Source of the DNA: Malus domestica | Lineage: Eukaryota > Streptophyta > Magnoliopsida > Rosales > Rosaceae | Reading direction: 5' to 3' | DNA length: 64,000 bases | NCBI RefSeq assembly: GCF_042453785.1 | Contig: NC_091675.1 | Coordinates: forward strand, 6,398,501-6,462,500 | Shown: in pieces, positions 42,961-54,084 of the stretch | Layout of the letters: every line of letters begins with the position of its first letter | How positions within the stretch are numbered: the stretch's first letter is position 1 | The notes under the pieces: generated by a model | Seen by the model: only the letters and a program-made list of their open reading frames with translations | Databases searched by the model: none | What the model was told of the DNA's origin: nothing | Made by a program: the position numbers and the translations under genes

Positions 42961-43257
42961 AATGTGGTGATGCTCACCACCTCATTGGTTATCGTTAAAT
43001 TAGTTTAGTTTAATTGATCTAAGACATAAAATCTCAAAATTTAAATTATTCTAAAACAATGAATTGATGGTGAGCATCATCAACCCATCAACCCACTTTA
43101 AGGGTGAGCAAAAATATTCCCAATTACTATACAGACCTTTATTTGACTATTATATATTTGGGTTGTGTTCTTATTGGTACATGCAGGCGGCAAGTTTTGA
43201 GCATACATAACGTCAAATATTCATCAATTTTTGAGTGAAAGAATAAATTTGCAATTG

Positions 43258-44358
43258 GAAAAATTAGTATTCAATCTCTAGTTACTAATGTTCATTGACT
43301 GATACCTTATTAATTTTTAGATTTTGATCAAAGTTCTTATCATTAATGTAATAATGAATTCACATGTCAGTTACATAATTTTTTTAAAATAAAAATTAAT
43401 AATCAGAATTTTAATACTCACGCCTTTATTAAACTCCTACCTAATTTTCAATTCAAAACATTTCTAAAATAAATAAATAAATTAGAATAAGTTTGTACCC
43501 ATTAGTTTTTTTTCAAAAAAATGTTTTCAATTTTTCAAATTTTTAATCTTAAAATATACTCATTCTTAAATATACCAATTTGTTATATGTAAAATGTACT
43601 ATTTTTTTTATATAAAATCTATTCAATATTTTTCTAATCCATTTTTAAACTTATATGGGTACATTCTTTTTTCTTTGATTTGAGAATATATCCCTGTCAA
43701 GTTTAATCGAAGAAATTTACTAATATTATTAAGCTAATATCTTTTTTTTTTTGAAGAATGTACCCATGTTTTGGTACAATAATTTTTGGTTAATTTTGAT
43801 GAATGTACCCATGTTTATACACACACACACACACAATAGTATATTTATATTTTAATATTTTTAATCACACAAATTATGGTTTTTTTATTTAACATCTCAT
43901 TAATATAAATATGTAACATTCCACATCGCCCAGGGGAGTGGATCCTGTAAGTCTTATATGTATATTCTCATCTCTACCTAGCACGAGGCCTTTTGGGAGC
44001 TCACAAGTTTCGGGTTCCATCAGAACTCCGAAGTTAAGCGAGTTCGCGCGAGGTCAATCCCATGATGGGTGACCCACTGGGAAGTTCTCGTGTGTTTTCC
44101 AAGAAACAAAACCGTGAGGGCATGGTCGGGGCCTAAAGCGGACAATATCGTGCTACGGCAGAGTCGAGCCTGGGATGTGATGGGGCCCGAGCTGGGATGT
44201 GACAAAACAACTATAATTTTTAATTTAAAAAATATAGTAACATACATATAAATAAATTATCACATTAATTTCAGGAACTTCGATTAAAAATTGAAAACCA
44301 ACAAGGTTTCAATAAAAGAATATTCATAGCTATGGACCACATCCAAAGTCTCCCCAGA
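43258..44358. mobile_element. long-TIR element, family A copy 2, split by a Cassandra LTR
   Basis: Sequence parallels the copy at 31120-31906 throughout: left GAAAAATTAGTAT, ATGTTCATTGACTGATACC, the inner ATGTACCCATG phrases and CA microsatellite, and right TTTCAATAAAAGAATATTCATAGCTA. The extra length is the insertion at 43912-44204. The other copy gives the empty site. Confidence 0.75.
43912..44204 (+). mobile_element. Cassandra TRIM solo LTR, second copy
   Basis: Begins TGTAACATTCCACATCGCC and ends GCTGGGATGTGACA. The 5S-derived core at 44016-44092 is better preserved than in the first copy: CATCAGAACTCCGAAGTTAAG, then ATGATGGGTGACCCACTGGG, covering the polymerase III A box and C box. The last 30 bases repeat the terminal phrase (CTGGGATGTGA twice). 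Flanking AAATA and AAACA could be a 5-bp target duplication with one mismatch, consistent with the empty site in family A copy 1. Confidence 0.92.
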
Positions 44359-44484
44359 AAACTTCATTTTAATCCTTAAAAAAGATGAGTTTTAGATTAT
44401 AACCTTGTGTAAGATTAAAATCCAATTTTAGTCTCTAGTACATTTAATCATCTCATTTATTAGCTATATTTTGATATTTTATTT

Positions 44485-45350
44485 TATTTTATTTATTTTT
44501 GGTTGAGAATGAAGCTTCATTAATGAAAGAGAAATACAATTTGTGCTAAGAAATGTCTAAACCTAAACAAAGCACAAAGTCCTACACAACAAAGCAAACA
44601 TAAAATAGAAACCAAGCCCAAAAAAGAGAGCTACAACCTCAGCCACAAAGGGAGGCCCACACAAATTTAGGCTCATAGGTTACAAAAGAAATAATGAACA
44701 GTAAACCCTAAGCTCCAAGAGCCAAAAACCAGTCACCACCGCTGATACCTCCACGAAGGAAGACATCACACCGAATTGAAAAATGCACCCGAACCAAAAA
44801 CTAGTTATGAGAGTATTATGCAAAGTCAGTCCACCACGCCAAAGCCTTCATAGCCACACCTGCAAGAAAAGTCACCAAAAGTAACAGGAGGAGGGGAGGG
44901 CGAAAGGGGTGTGTAAAACACCTTTGTTCCGACGTGAATCGTTCCACACTTCGCCCAATTTTTCCGGTAAGCCGGATTGACAGTGAGCTTTGAAAGTTGG
45001 GCCTTGTGTCAAGATATAGCCCAACACTCCGAGATCTAATTCCTGGTTATGAGTTGGAAAGGATGAAGGGCAAGAAGAGGGAGGTAGGAGAAAAGGGTGT
45101 GATGGGGAGGGAGGAGGGGGATGGCGGTAAGTAGCAGTTGGTTGAGGAATGGGTACAAAACTAAGACAAGAGCTCATAAAAAAACATAGAACCAGAGAAG
45201 AAAAGGACTAGAAGAAGGAAAAATAGAAGAAGCAAGAGAGAATGAGGACTGCCACCGACCCAAAAGCCAAAGGCTAGGGCCGGCGGCTAAGAAGGGTTTT
45301 CTTTTGGAGCTTTTTCAGAGAGAGAGAGTCCCGACCGTGTGCTATTTTTT
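44485..45350 (-). mobile_element. 866-bp retroposon of unknown origin, minus orientation
   Basis: Flanked by 18-bp direct repeats, TATTTTGATATTTTATTT (44467-44484) and TATTTTGATGTTTTATTT (45351-45368), one mismatch. The left end is T-rich, i.e. an A-rich tail on the minus strand, right after a TTCATTAATGAAGCTTCATTCTC phrase. These are marks of LINE-driven insertion. On the minus strand it starts with a GGTCGGGACTCTCTCTCT leader and a 101-codon proline-rich frame at 44872-45177 without known motif. It could be a 5'-truncated LINE, a non-autonomous LINE derivative or a processed transcript. Confidence 0.6.
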
Positions 45351-45499
45351 TATTTTGATGTTTTATTTATCTTTTTGTTTTTATTTTAATGTATTAATTA
45401 CATTTAAATTTAATTTTTATTTCATTCATCATAATATATTTTAATGTCTATATTTAGGCAACTAATTTTTTTATAATATATATTCCTATAACAATTTTG

Positions 45500-45840
45500 C
45501 ATGTTCTTCATTTAGGTACATTAATACATTTGAATATTTCAGTATATCCATCGATACAAACATATAGGTACATTAATTCAATATAATGCATTTCGGTACA
45601 TATATTTTGGTACACACGTTTGAGTATTGACTTTTAGGTACATTAATTCAATATACTATATTTCGATATGTACATTTTGGTATTGACATTTAGGTACATT
45701 AATTAAATATAATACATTTCGGTACATATATTTAGGTTCATTATAATATATTTCGGTACAATCGTGTAGGTACAAATATTTCGGTACAAAAAGTCAATTT
45801 TATATATTTTGGCACAGTCATTTCTATACACTTATGTATT
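45500..45840. repeat. degenerate GGTACAT repeat cluster
   Basis: Many copies of a loose unit around TTAGGTACATTAATTCAATATA and TTTCGGTACATA at irregular spacing. No fixed period. A similar cluster lies at 49710-49915. Confidence 0.65.
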
Positions 45841-46040
45841 TATATATTTTTGTATCACAAATTTCTTTTAATATTTTCTCATTTATGTTCATTTATAATT
45901 AAAGAACTAAATATGTGCATATTAATAAAATTAAAATTTAATGTGGAGAGATTAAATAAAAATACACATTAAATAACAAAACTTGAATATAAATTTTGAT
46001 AAAAGTGCACTTCAAGGGATTAAATTGAATATTAAATCTA

Positions 46041-47990
46041 GTAGCAGATTTTTTCTTTTAAATTTTAATCTTTTGCAAGTACCTGAGAATATGGTCAATG
46101 AAAAAGCCAAATTTGAAAAAAAAGGCATCTTTTTTGTTACAAATTTTGCGAATATGCTAATTAATCATATCATCGTGACATCCTCAAAATAACACTTCAT
46201 ATGAAAATTAATGGTGACAAACAAATGGTTTTCATTTAGGGAGCTTTTAATTAATTTCTTTACATCTTAACCACGAGAGGAGCTACATGTAGACCGACAG
46301 TTGCCTCGTATAGCTTCCCACTCTTCATGTGGCTCTATATAATTAGCATTAAAATACATTATTTTTTATTTCCTGAATTCTTGAGGTTAGTTCCGCCACT
46401 AATTTCAATCATCTTAATTCAATTATTTTTCAATCCACCATGAACCACTTTAAGTGTAGACTTTGTATCTTCTGGAAGAAATGCATCATGTCATGAGAGG
46501 TAGCTTGAATCTGATATGTCTATGATGAAGTATAGTACTCCTAATATGATTATTTCATCAAATGTTTTGCTAAAAAAAGGGGATCGGTACAAGTTTCGCT
46601 TTCATTTCAAATCCAAGATGCGATTAGCTCTCTCATCTATTTAGTGTTAAGAATACCAATGCCACAAAAAATCATGTTGTGGTTTGAAAGATTCCACTCA
46701 AATGTGGGATTGATCTTCAACCAATTGAAATCAATAAATCAATTTTGACTTATCCTTAATCAAACCGGTCACTAGCTAGGACTCGTACAGAATTTTGGAT
46801 GAAAATAATTCTGGAAAGGAAAATAAAAAATTAATCACCACATAATTTGTGTCAAAACTCCACAATGGGGAACAATACAAAAATTCACAAGGAGAAAAAA
46901 AATGACAAGGAATTTAGAAACAAATGTTATGGGTCATGGTAGTATGGCCGTCGAAAGTGGGTGAGACAAAACAAGCTTGTTGGGCCATTTCAGTTCCAAA
47001 GAAAATTATGATGTTTTCCAATTTCCATGAATAATCCACCATTATTCATGAATTTAGTTCCCACTCAAATTCCTAGTCCATACCCATTTAGGAAAATGGA
47101 AAGCTCAACTTGTTGATTAATGTATATTTTCTTCCACATGGAAAACAAAAGGGCACACCTCATCCAAAATATCACTTACTTTGATAATTAAAATTTGTTT
47201 GGTGCCATTAGCGATATACACTATATTTGTAGTAATTTGAGTGAGAAGTTAAAACCAATAGAATGTACTTAAAATTTAGAGTAAAAAGAATTTGACTCAA
47301 TAGTCTCCAATAGATGATGCTAAGAGACCAAATTTTCAAATCAAATAATGTGACACCAATAAGAAATAAGCACGTTAATCAATAGTTAATTAATAAACCA
47401 ATCATCAACAACCACATCATTTGGTTTATACAATTTGGCTTAAAAATTTGGTTTCCCTTAGCTTTGTACCCTTCTCCAATGCACCATAAAAATTGGATTC
47501 TATAAGACTTTGGAGTAATACTTAAAGTTATATTTCAAATTAGATATAACTCTAGAGTTAAAATTGAAACTCCATCTTAGAAGATATAAAAGTTAAAATA
47601 ATTATTTTTTGTTTATATAATTTAGAAGTATAAACTATCTCCAATACACAAGAATTAAAGTTTAAAACTCAAATTTGACCTTGTATGCATTTGATACAGA
47701 ATAACTTGCACTACTTCGATTCGAGTCAAATATAACTTTAGGGCATGTTGTCTGCAAGTAATGTTTAACATTCTCACATGCGTTTATATGTTTACTATGT
47801 ATTACGTACTAAGAGGAATGAAATTGCAAGGAAAAAGTATCATTCTTAGTTATGTGTGTATTAAGACCAAAGAAGTGAATAAATAAATAAATCCCACTGT
47901 GATTTTGGCATACAGGTAAAATCAAGTACGAGATCATCAATGAGCAAGGGGAGTTTATCTCATACTCATTTTTTCTTCTTTAATTTTTGT
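46041..47990. other. 2-kb AT-rich region with nothing recognised
   Basis: No coding frame above 70 codons with sensible composition and no clear inverted or tandem repeat. Unassigned. Confidence 0.4.
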
Positions 47991-47992
47991 TA

Positions 47993-48207
47993 AGCATGTT
48001 TACTTACAAGGAATGAAGTGGGAGAGAATGAATATCATTCATATTCATCTGTTTATACTAACAACTAAAGAAATGAAAAATAGGCGAACCGAGATCTTGT
48101 AAATTTTGGACATGACATACCTGAAAAATAACGGTTTTCCATTAACATAGCGGAGTTGTTTAACCATTCTCAGTTTTCATTCCTATAGCATATAAGTAAA
48201 CATGCCC
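47993..48207. mobile_element. small hAT-like MITE
   Basis: The left end AGCATGTTTACTTACAAGGAATG and inverted right end GGCATGTTTACTTATATGC-TAGGAATG pair over about 25 bases. About 215 bp, non-coding. No clean 8-bp target duplication was found, so the superfamily is a guess. Confidence 0.5.
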
Positions 48208-49263
48208 ATTATACCCATACCAAGTAAGTAAATATGCTAAACTTTTTATTGTTGGGTCGTAGATAGCTTAATCCGTAAGTACGTAGAGTATGATGAAATC
48301 CCAAATCAAGTTATTTAAAGAATGATTAATGGCCCACTTGACCTAATGGACTCGAGTGCCTCCATTCAAAGTCATGTCTGGTTTGCTATTGGATGACTAC
48401 TCTCCCGTTGCCTGTTGCTTAGTGAAATCAAGATTCAACACCCTTGTAATTGCCTGTCTCTTCATGCCCTAATTGATTCCCACAAATTTTTAATCAAAGA
48501 ATGATATAATTGCTCGAATGTGGCGGACAAAATTAAGGTTTCCCCATACAGGCAACACCTTGTTTAATTAAAACTAATTAATCTTATTAGTGGGTGGCCC
48601 AAAACCATGATATGAATGTGTGGCCGGTGCTGTTAAGGAGTGCTGTGTCAGCTTGTCATAATTTGTGTTGATTAATTAGTCGTTAGATCAGCCTTTGTTT
48701 TTGTAGTCTTCTTTGGAGCTAATTCAAGTCAATAAAGCAAATTGATTCCATTCCTTGATTCAGAATTAGTGGGAGGAGAATCGATTTTATAGTACACTTA
48801 AAAGTATTACAAAATCACTAGCTCATGATGAATTATGATTTCATAGAATTTCCATTGTCGACATAGATGCTCTTATAATAGCTTTTTAACACAAGTTCTA
48901 GAACAGATGAAATAATATGTAACAATATTTGATAACGAGGTGCCGAATTTTAAGTACAAATGAATGTTATTACACAACGGTAGAACCCTAGCTACCTCAA
49001 GAACTCTTCGTTGTTCAAATTCCCTACTCTCCGTCTAACTTGGAATAAAAAGGTCACTTAGGTGGCAAGTAAATGGGTTAATTAAAGGTGCCTAAGTAAT
49101 ATATATCCTTCTTAATGTTTGTTTAAATAAAAACTACTTTCCCATAAATGAAAACCCATGCGAGAAAAAGTAAAAAACCTCCAGTCATCGATCAACAATC
49201 TGTCAACTCCCTTATGGACGTGAAAAAGAAAAAGGTCCTCTTCCAATGTGGACATATATATAT
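48208..49263. other. 1-kb AT-rich spacer
   Basis: No gene, repeat or motif recognised. Confidence 0.4.
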
Positions 49264-49709
49264 GGGGTATTTAGATTTTAGGACCTATATAAGATAATTT
49301 TTAGATTATAACCTTAATGGGTTTCAAAATCTTATTTTAGTCCCTAATTTAATATTCACCGCCACATCATATTATAAGATACCTCTATTACCTACCATAT
49401 TTACAAACTTTGCCATTTAAATTGTCAACCTATTCTATAATTAAGGCTTAAATATATTCTGTTAATAAACCATTCGTCAATAAGATAAATCCAACTAAGG
49501 TAAATTATACTAATTTATACTTGCTGACAAACAAATTAAGTCTATAGTAATTTTAGGTTAGTCACCTTAAGAAGTCGAAGATGAAAAAATCAACTACAAA
49601 AACAATAGGTTAAAAAAATTAAATAATAACCCTTAATATATATATATATATATATATATCACAAAAAAAAAAGTATAACAACTCCTTATTGTCTATATAT
49701 AGGAATTGC

Positions 49710-49915
49710 ATAAGTGTCGGTACATATGTGTAGGTACATACATGCACATAGGTACGGAAGTATTGGTATGGAAGTGCCGGTACATACGTACACATAGGTA
49801 CATACATACATATAGGTACGAAAATATTGATACGTTAGCATCGGTACAAAAGTATCGGTGCGGAAGTGTCGATACTTATGTACATATATATAGGTACGCA
49901 AATATTGATACATAA
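49710..49915. repeat. degenerate GGTAC repeat cluster
   Basis: Around a dozen GGTAC or GATAC units are spaced 8-20 bases apart, with phrases such as TAGGTACATACAT, CGGAAGTGCCGGTACAT and GAAGTGTCGATAC. It resembles the cluster at 45500-45840. No coding meaning. Confidence 0.65.
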
Positions 49916-50322
49916 ACATCAAAAGAAAAAATCGGTAGATTCGATGTATGAGAAGGTAAAAATAAATCATCAACACTAGAAAAAAATGATAAAAGTAAAT
50001 CATGCACTATTAGATGCATAAGAAGAAGAAATATTAGATGTGGATGGTGGCCCTAGCCCTCTCTTCTTACACGGTTGAAGATAATTTTTTGGGTTGGACA
50101 AAAAGTTTCATTTTTAAGGAGAATCATTTATGTTAGTAATAAAAATGAAAAGTTATAAATAAAATAAATATAAGACATTATAATTCACTCAAGGATAATA
50201 TAGGAAGAACAAAAATTAGATAAAAGGAACTAACTCTGACATTAAATATAAATGCTGACTTGGATATAAGTCAAAGGACTATAATTAGTTTTTTATCTTG
50301 GTTAAGGTTTTAGTCTAAAGAT

Positions 50323-50510
50323 TGTAGAAAGCCAAGACTCACAGTTTCTAAATATCTCTCATATATTGATTCAATGTAATAATCTTACAGTATGCAGCAG
50401 TGTATATATAGACAGTACACTGCTCTAATTACAATTATATCCTTGTCTAATCTATCTATTTACATAAGAAACTTAACACACATCTAACTAATTTTACTTG
50501 ACTCTTTACA
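50323..50510 (-). repeat. 3' LTR of the minus-strand Copia element
   Basis: 188 bp, TGTAAAGAG to TTTCTACA on the minus strand, preceded by the purine tract. A TATATATAG stretch inside may be the promoter TATA region. Confidence 0.92.
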
Positions 50511-53500
50511 CCCCCTCAAGCTGAACTTGGAGGCATCGAAAGGTCCAAGAGCAAGCTTGGATTGCAAATACAGAAATCTGGATTTAGACAGAGATTTAGT
50601 ATGAATATCAGCTAACTGATCATGAGAACACACATACTGGACTTTGAGAAGATTAGCAAGGACCAACTCTCGGATATAATGGTAATCAAGTTCAATATGT
50701 TTGGTTCGAGCATGAAAGACTGGATTAGACGCAAGAGAGATGGCAGACAGATTGTCACACCAGAGAGAAGGGACTTGAGGAAGATGAAGGCCAAGATCTT
50801 TGAACACTTTACAAATCCATGTGATTTCAGCAGCGGTGTGCGCTAACGATCTGTATTCGGCTTCAGTTGATGAACGAGCAACCGTAGGTTGCTTCTTAGC
50901 ACTCCAGCTAATAAGATTGGATCCCAGAAATATGCAATAGCCACTAGTAGATCGGCGATCAAAAGGGCAGCCAGCCCAATCAGCATCAGAATAGGCAGTA
51001 AGATGAACAGTCCCTTTCTTGAACCACAAACCATGACTCACAGTGGCTTTAAGGAATCGGATAATACGTTTGGCGGCTTGAAGATGGGGTTCTCGGGGAG
51101 CATGCATAAATTGACAGACTTGATTGACAGCAAAAGATAAATCAGGTCGTGTCCAAGTTAGGTATTGCAATGCACCGACAATAGATCTGTATTCTGTGGG
51201 ATCATGCAACAATGGACCGGTGTGATCAAGTTTATGAGAGCCAAGAGGTGTGATCAAGTTTATGCATAAATTGACAGAGGAATTCACTGGAGAAGGATCA
51301 GTAAGAACAGGAGATGCACCAGGAAAGGCAGAAGATAAACTCTGAAATGGAAAGGTAGTCTCATCAAAAAGGACATGCCGAGAGATATAGACACGTTGTG
51401 TGACTGGATCAAGACAACGATACCCCTTGTGTTGAAGACTATACCCAAGGAAAACACAGGATGTACTTCTGCTGGCCAACTTGGACGTAGTATAAGGTCT
51501 GAGCCATGGATAACAACAACAACCAAAAATTCTGAGCCGAGAATAATCTGGAGAAGTGCCGAAGAGAAGTTCCCAAGGGGATTGCAGTACACCACCAAGG
51601 GGAAGTCGATTAATCAGATAAGTAGCAGTGGAAAAGGCTTCAACCCAAAACTTATGAGGCACTTGAGATTGCACCAAGAGTGTACGAGCAGTTTCAACCA
51701 AATGACGATGTTTCCGTTCAACACATCCATTCTGCTGAGGAGTATGAGGACAACTAAATTGTTGGAAAATGCCATGAAGTTTAAGAAAATGCTGAAATTG
51801 GTGACTAGTAAACTCACCCCCTGAATCAGAGCGAACAACCTTTATTTTATTACCAATAGCGTTCTCTACATAGGACTTGAAGTCCACAAAGGTTGAAAAT
51901 ACAGAGGACTTGGACTTTAAAGGAAAATACCAGCTATACTTGCTGTAATCATCAACAATAAGCAAGTAATATCTATAGCCACTCACTGATACAACAGGAG
52001 ATGGGCCCCAGACATCACAGTGCAACAGTTCTAGACTTGCAGTAGATACAGATTGAGGAGAACCAAAAGGAAGCTTGTGATTCTTTGCTAAAGCACAGTC
52101 TTTGCAGAAGAAGGCCAGAGAGGATGTGCCATGGACAACAACTTTATTGGTAGACAAAACTTTACGAAAAATAGCAGAAGATGGATGACCAAGTCTGCTG
52201 TGCCATATGCGAACATTAGCAGCAGTACTTACAAGGGCAGTAGGAGAATGAGAGACAGTGGAGAGAGCAGGTGAACCATGAAGCGGAAAGAATCCATCTT
52301 TAACTTGGCCCCGCAAAAGCGTCCTCCCCGTAAAACGATCCTTGACAGAGGATCCATTAATATCAAGAGTCAAAGAACAATCATTATCTTTAATAAACTG
52401 ATAAGCAGAGAGAAGACTATGCTGCATTTGAGGCACATGAAGAACATTGTGCAGTTTAAAAGAGTGAGCAGGAGTATGTAAAATAGATGTGCCAATATGA
52501 TCGATAGACAGACCTTTACCATCTCCGATGTACACCTTGTCTTCACCATGATAGGGAGTAGGAGATTGGATATTGGATATATCATTCGTAATGTGAGAGG
52601 TAGCACCCGAGTCGATGAGCCAAGAATTGGAGGACTTTGCAGTATAATGAGCACACATGGCAGCAAGTTTAGCTGGAGAAAACTTGCCTGAGATTTCTGG
52701 ATTCATTCGGTCGAAGCAATCAAGAGCTTCATGACTGGTAGAACCACAAATTTGACAAGAAGTTTTGTGACCTGAAGAAGAAGCAGGACGATTGAATCCA
52801 GAATTATAAGATCCTCGATTGAAACCAGAGTTGAAATTACCACGATTGGAACCACGATTGTAGTTGCGATTAGAACCACGGGAAAATCCTCGGTTAGAGC
52901 CACGAGTGTAGCTTCTGGTAGAATTATACCGAAAAGAATTCTGAAGTGGTGATGCGCCAGGATTTGGAGCAACCAGAGCGTGTGGTGGTGGTGTAGGAAG
53001 GAGAGGCGCTTGGCTTTGCACAGAGAAAGCATGAAAAGGCTCAGAAGAAGAAGATTTCTTGCGACGCTCCATGGATAACTCCTTAGTGAGCAACAAGCCA
53101 TGTAATTCATCCAACGAGGTAGAAGAAAGACGAAGTAAGATAGAATCAGTGAAAGATTCAAAATCATCAGTGAGACCGGCAAGAGTCGCAGCAATGAGAT
53201 CACGATCGGTGACAGAGGCACCAGCGGCAGTGAGAGAATCTGAGATCTCCTTGATTTGTTGAAGATAGTCAGCCATGGATTGAGAGCCTTTCTGAATATT
53301 TTGAAGCTTCGAACGCAATTGATGAATGTGTGCATCCGAGACACCACCAAAACGCTGCTCAAGTTTGAGCCAGAGATCACGAGCGGAGGAAACACCGACG
53401 GTGAACGGAATGATTTCCTCAGAAAGCGTCGAATTGAACCAGATAAGCAGATTCTGATCTTTCTCATACCATTGCTCAAAATGTGGATTGATTGAGCGAT

Positions 53501-53756
53501 CTGGAAGAAAGGGAGAGGGACAGGGCTCAGTGCCATCAACAATCCCTAGAAGCTTGTAGCGACGAAGAATCGGAGCAAACAAGGCCCGCCACGGCAGATA
53601 ATTGGATCGCCGGAGCTTGATCGGAACCATACTGCCAATGTTCTGAATCGTGAGAGAATGATACATCTGAGAGGTATTGAGATTTGGGGAAGAAGAATTA
53701 GGGTTTGAAGGAGGCACCGACTCAATTGGAGAAGAAGAATCAGAGGGAGACGCCAT
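50484..53756 (-). CDS. Copia polyprotein, Gag-protease-integrase-RNase H, RT deleted
   Basis: An uninterrupted frame of 1090 residues from ATG 53756 (MASPSDSSS). In order: Gag (IQNIGSMVPIKLRRSNYLPW onward), zinc knuckle near 333 (CQICGSTSHEALDC), aspartic protease near 380 (WLIDSGATSH), integrase with HSRLGHP and the D-D-E acids in CDVWGP, RSDSGGE and GCVERKHRH (about 580-685), then a jump at about 830-845 from just after the integrase end to HTGPLLHDPTEYRSIVG, which normally follows the RT active site. The RT core, including its YVDD box, is absent. RNase H follows (YSDADWAGC, SSTEAEYRSL, ELDYHYIREL). The deletion preserves frame. The protein could supply Gag and integrase but not copy RNA. 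Confidence 0.93.
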   Translation of the reverse strand: MASPSDSSSPIESVPPSNPNSSSPNLNTSQMYHSLTIQNIGSMVPIKLRRSNYLPWRALFAPILRRYKLLGIVDGTEPCPSPFLPDRSINPHFEQWYEKDQNLLIWFNSTLSEEIIPFTVGVSSARDLWLKLEQRFGGVSDAHIHQLRSKLQNIQKGSQSMADYLQQIKEISDSLTAAGASVTDRDLIAATLAGLTDDFESFTDSILLRLSSTSLDELHGLLLTKELSMERRKKSSSSEPFHAFSVQSQAPLLPTPPPHALVAPNPGASPLQNSFRYNSTRSYTRGSNRGFSRGSNRNYNRGSNRGNFNSGFNRGSYNSGFNRPASSSGHKTSCQICGSTSHEALDCFDRMNPEISGKFSPAKLAAMCAHYTAKSSNSWLIDSGATSHITNDISNIQSPTPYHGEDKVYIGDGKGLSIDHIGTSILHTPAHSFKLHNVLHVPQMQHSLLSAYQFIKDNDCSLTLDINGSSVKDRFTGRTLLRGQVKDGFFPLHGSPALSTVSHSPTALVSTAANVRIWHSRLGHPSSAIFRKVLSTNKVVVHGTSSLAFFCKDCALAKNHKLPFGSPQSVSTASLELLHCDVWGPSPVVSVSGYRYYLLIVDDYSKYSWYFPLKSKSSVFSTFVDFKSYVENAIGNKIKVVRSDSGGEFTSHQFQHFLKLHGIFQQFSCPHTPQQNGCVERKHRHLVETARTLLVQSQVPHKFWVEAFSTATYLINRLPLGGVLQSPWELLFGTSPDYSRLRIFGCCCYPWLRPYTTSKLASRSTSCVFLGYSLQHKGYRCLDPVTQRVYISRHVLFDETTFPFQSLSSAFPGASPVLTDPSPVNSSVNLCINLITPLGSHKLDHTGPLLHDPTEYRSIVGALQYLTWTRPDLSFAVNQVCQFMHAPREPHLQAAKRIIRFLKATVSHGLWFKKGTVHLTAYSDADWAGCPFDRRSTSGYCIFLGSNLISWSAKKQPTVARSSTEAEYRSLAHTAAEITWICKVFKDLGLHLPQVPSLWCDNLSAISLASNPVFHARTKHIELDYHYIRELVLANLLKVQYVCSHDQLADIHTKSLSKSRFLYLQSKLALGPFDASKFSLRGCKESSKIS

Positions 53757-53898
53757 CAAGATGCAAGAAAAAGAAATCAAGAATCTGAATCAGACGCAAA
53801 CAATCACGTCGGAGAAGACGATCAGAGAGGAGCGGAAGATCGAAGAAGAAAATTGCAGGATCGAAGAGAGGCCGTGAGGCGGTTTGGCGATGGTACCA

Positions 53899-54084
53899 TG
53901 TAGAAAGCCAAGACTCACAGTTTCTAAATATCTCTCATATATTGATTCAATGTAATAATCTTACAGTATGCAGCAGTGTATATATAGACAGTACACTGCT
54001 CTAATTACAATTATATCCTTGTCTAATCTATCTATTTACATAAGAAACTTAACACACATCTAACTAATTTTACTTGACTCTTTA
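53899..54084 (-). repeat. 5' LTR of the minus-strand Copia element
   Basis: Identical to the 3' LTR except that two outer bases are missing: it starts TAAAGAG where the other starts TGTAAAGAG. Inner end is TTTCTACA. Confidence 0.92.

Larger units (their letters stand above)
44363..46040. mobile_element. probable family C AT-rich element, copy 2 (interrupted)
   Basis: Its left end (TTAATCCTTAAAAAAGATGAG, TTTTAGATTATAACCTT, CCAATTTTAGTCTC) resembles the left end of the element at 49264. Both copies contain a GGTAC-rich degenerate repeat. The right limit is uncertain. A retroposon occupies 44485-45350. Confidence 0.4.
50323..54084 (-). mobile_element. Ty1/Copia LTR retrotransposon lacking reverse transcriptase
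   Basis: Minus orientation. The 5' LTR is 53899-54084 and the 3' LTR 50323-50510; they are identical over the shared 186 bases by eye. A 5-bp target duplication AAGAT flanks it (50318-50322 and 54085-54089). Just inside the 5' LTR is TGGTACCATCG, similar to the initiator-Met tRNA primer site, and next to the 3' LTR is a purine tract TTGAGGGGG. The outermost TG of the 5' LTR is missing. One long open frame fills the inside. Confidence 0.93.

Noticed and set aside
49686-50003. Tyr-rich 105-codon frame (-) over the GGTAC cluster
   Set aside because: It is a translation of the degenerate repeat (TAC/TAT codons), not a protein.
53059-53877. Charged frames opposite the Copia gag region
   Set aside because: They are antisense shadows of the real polyprotein frame.
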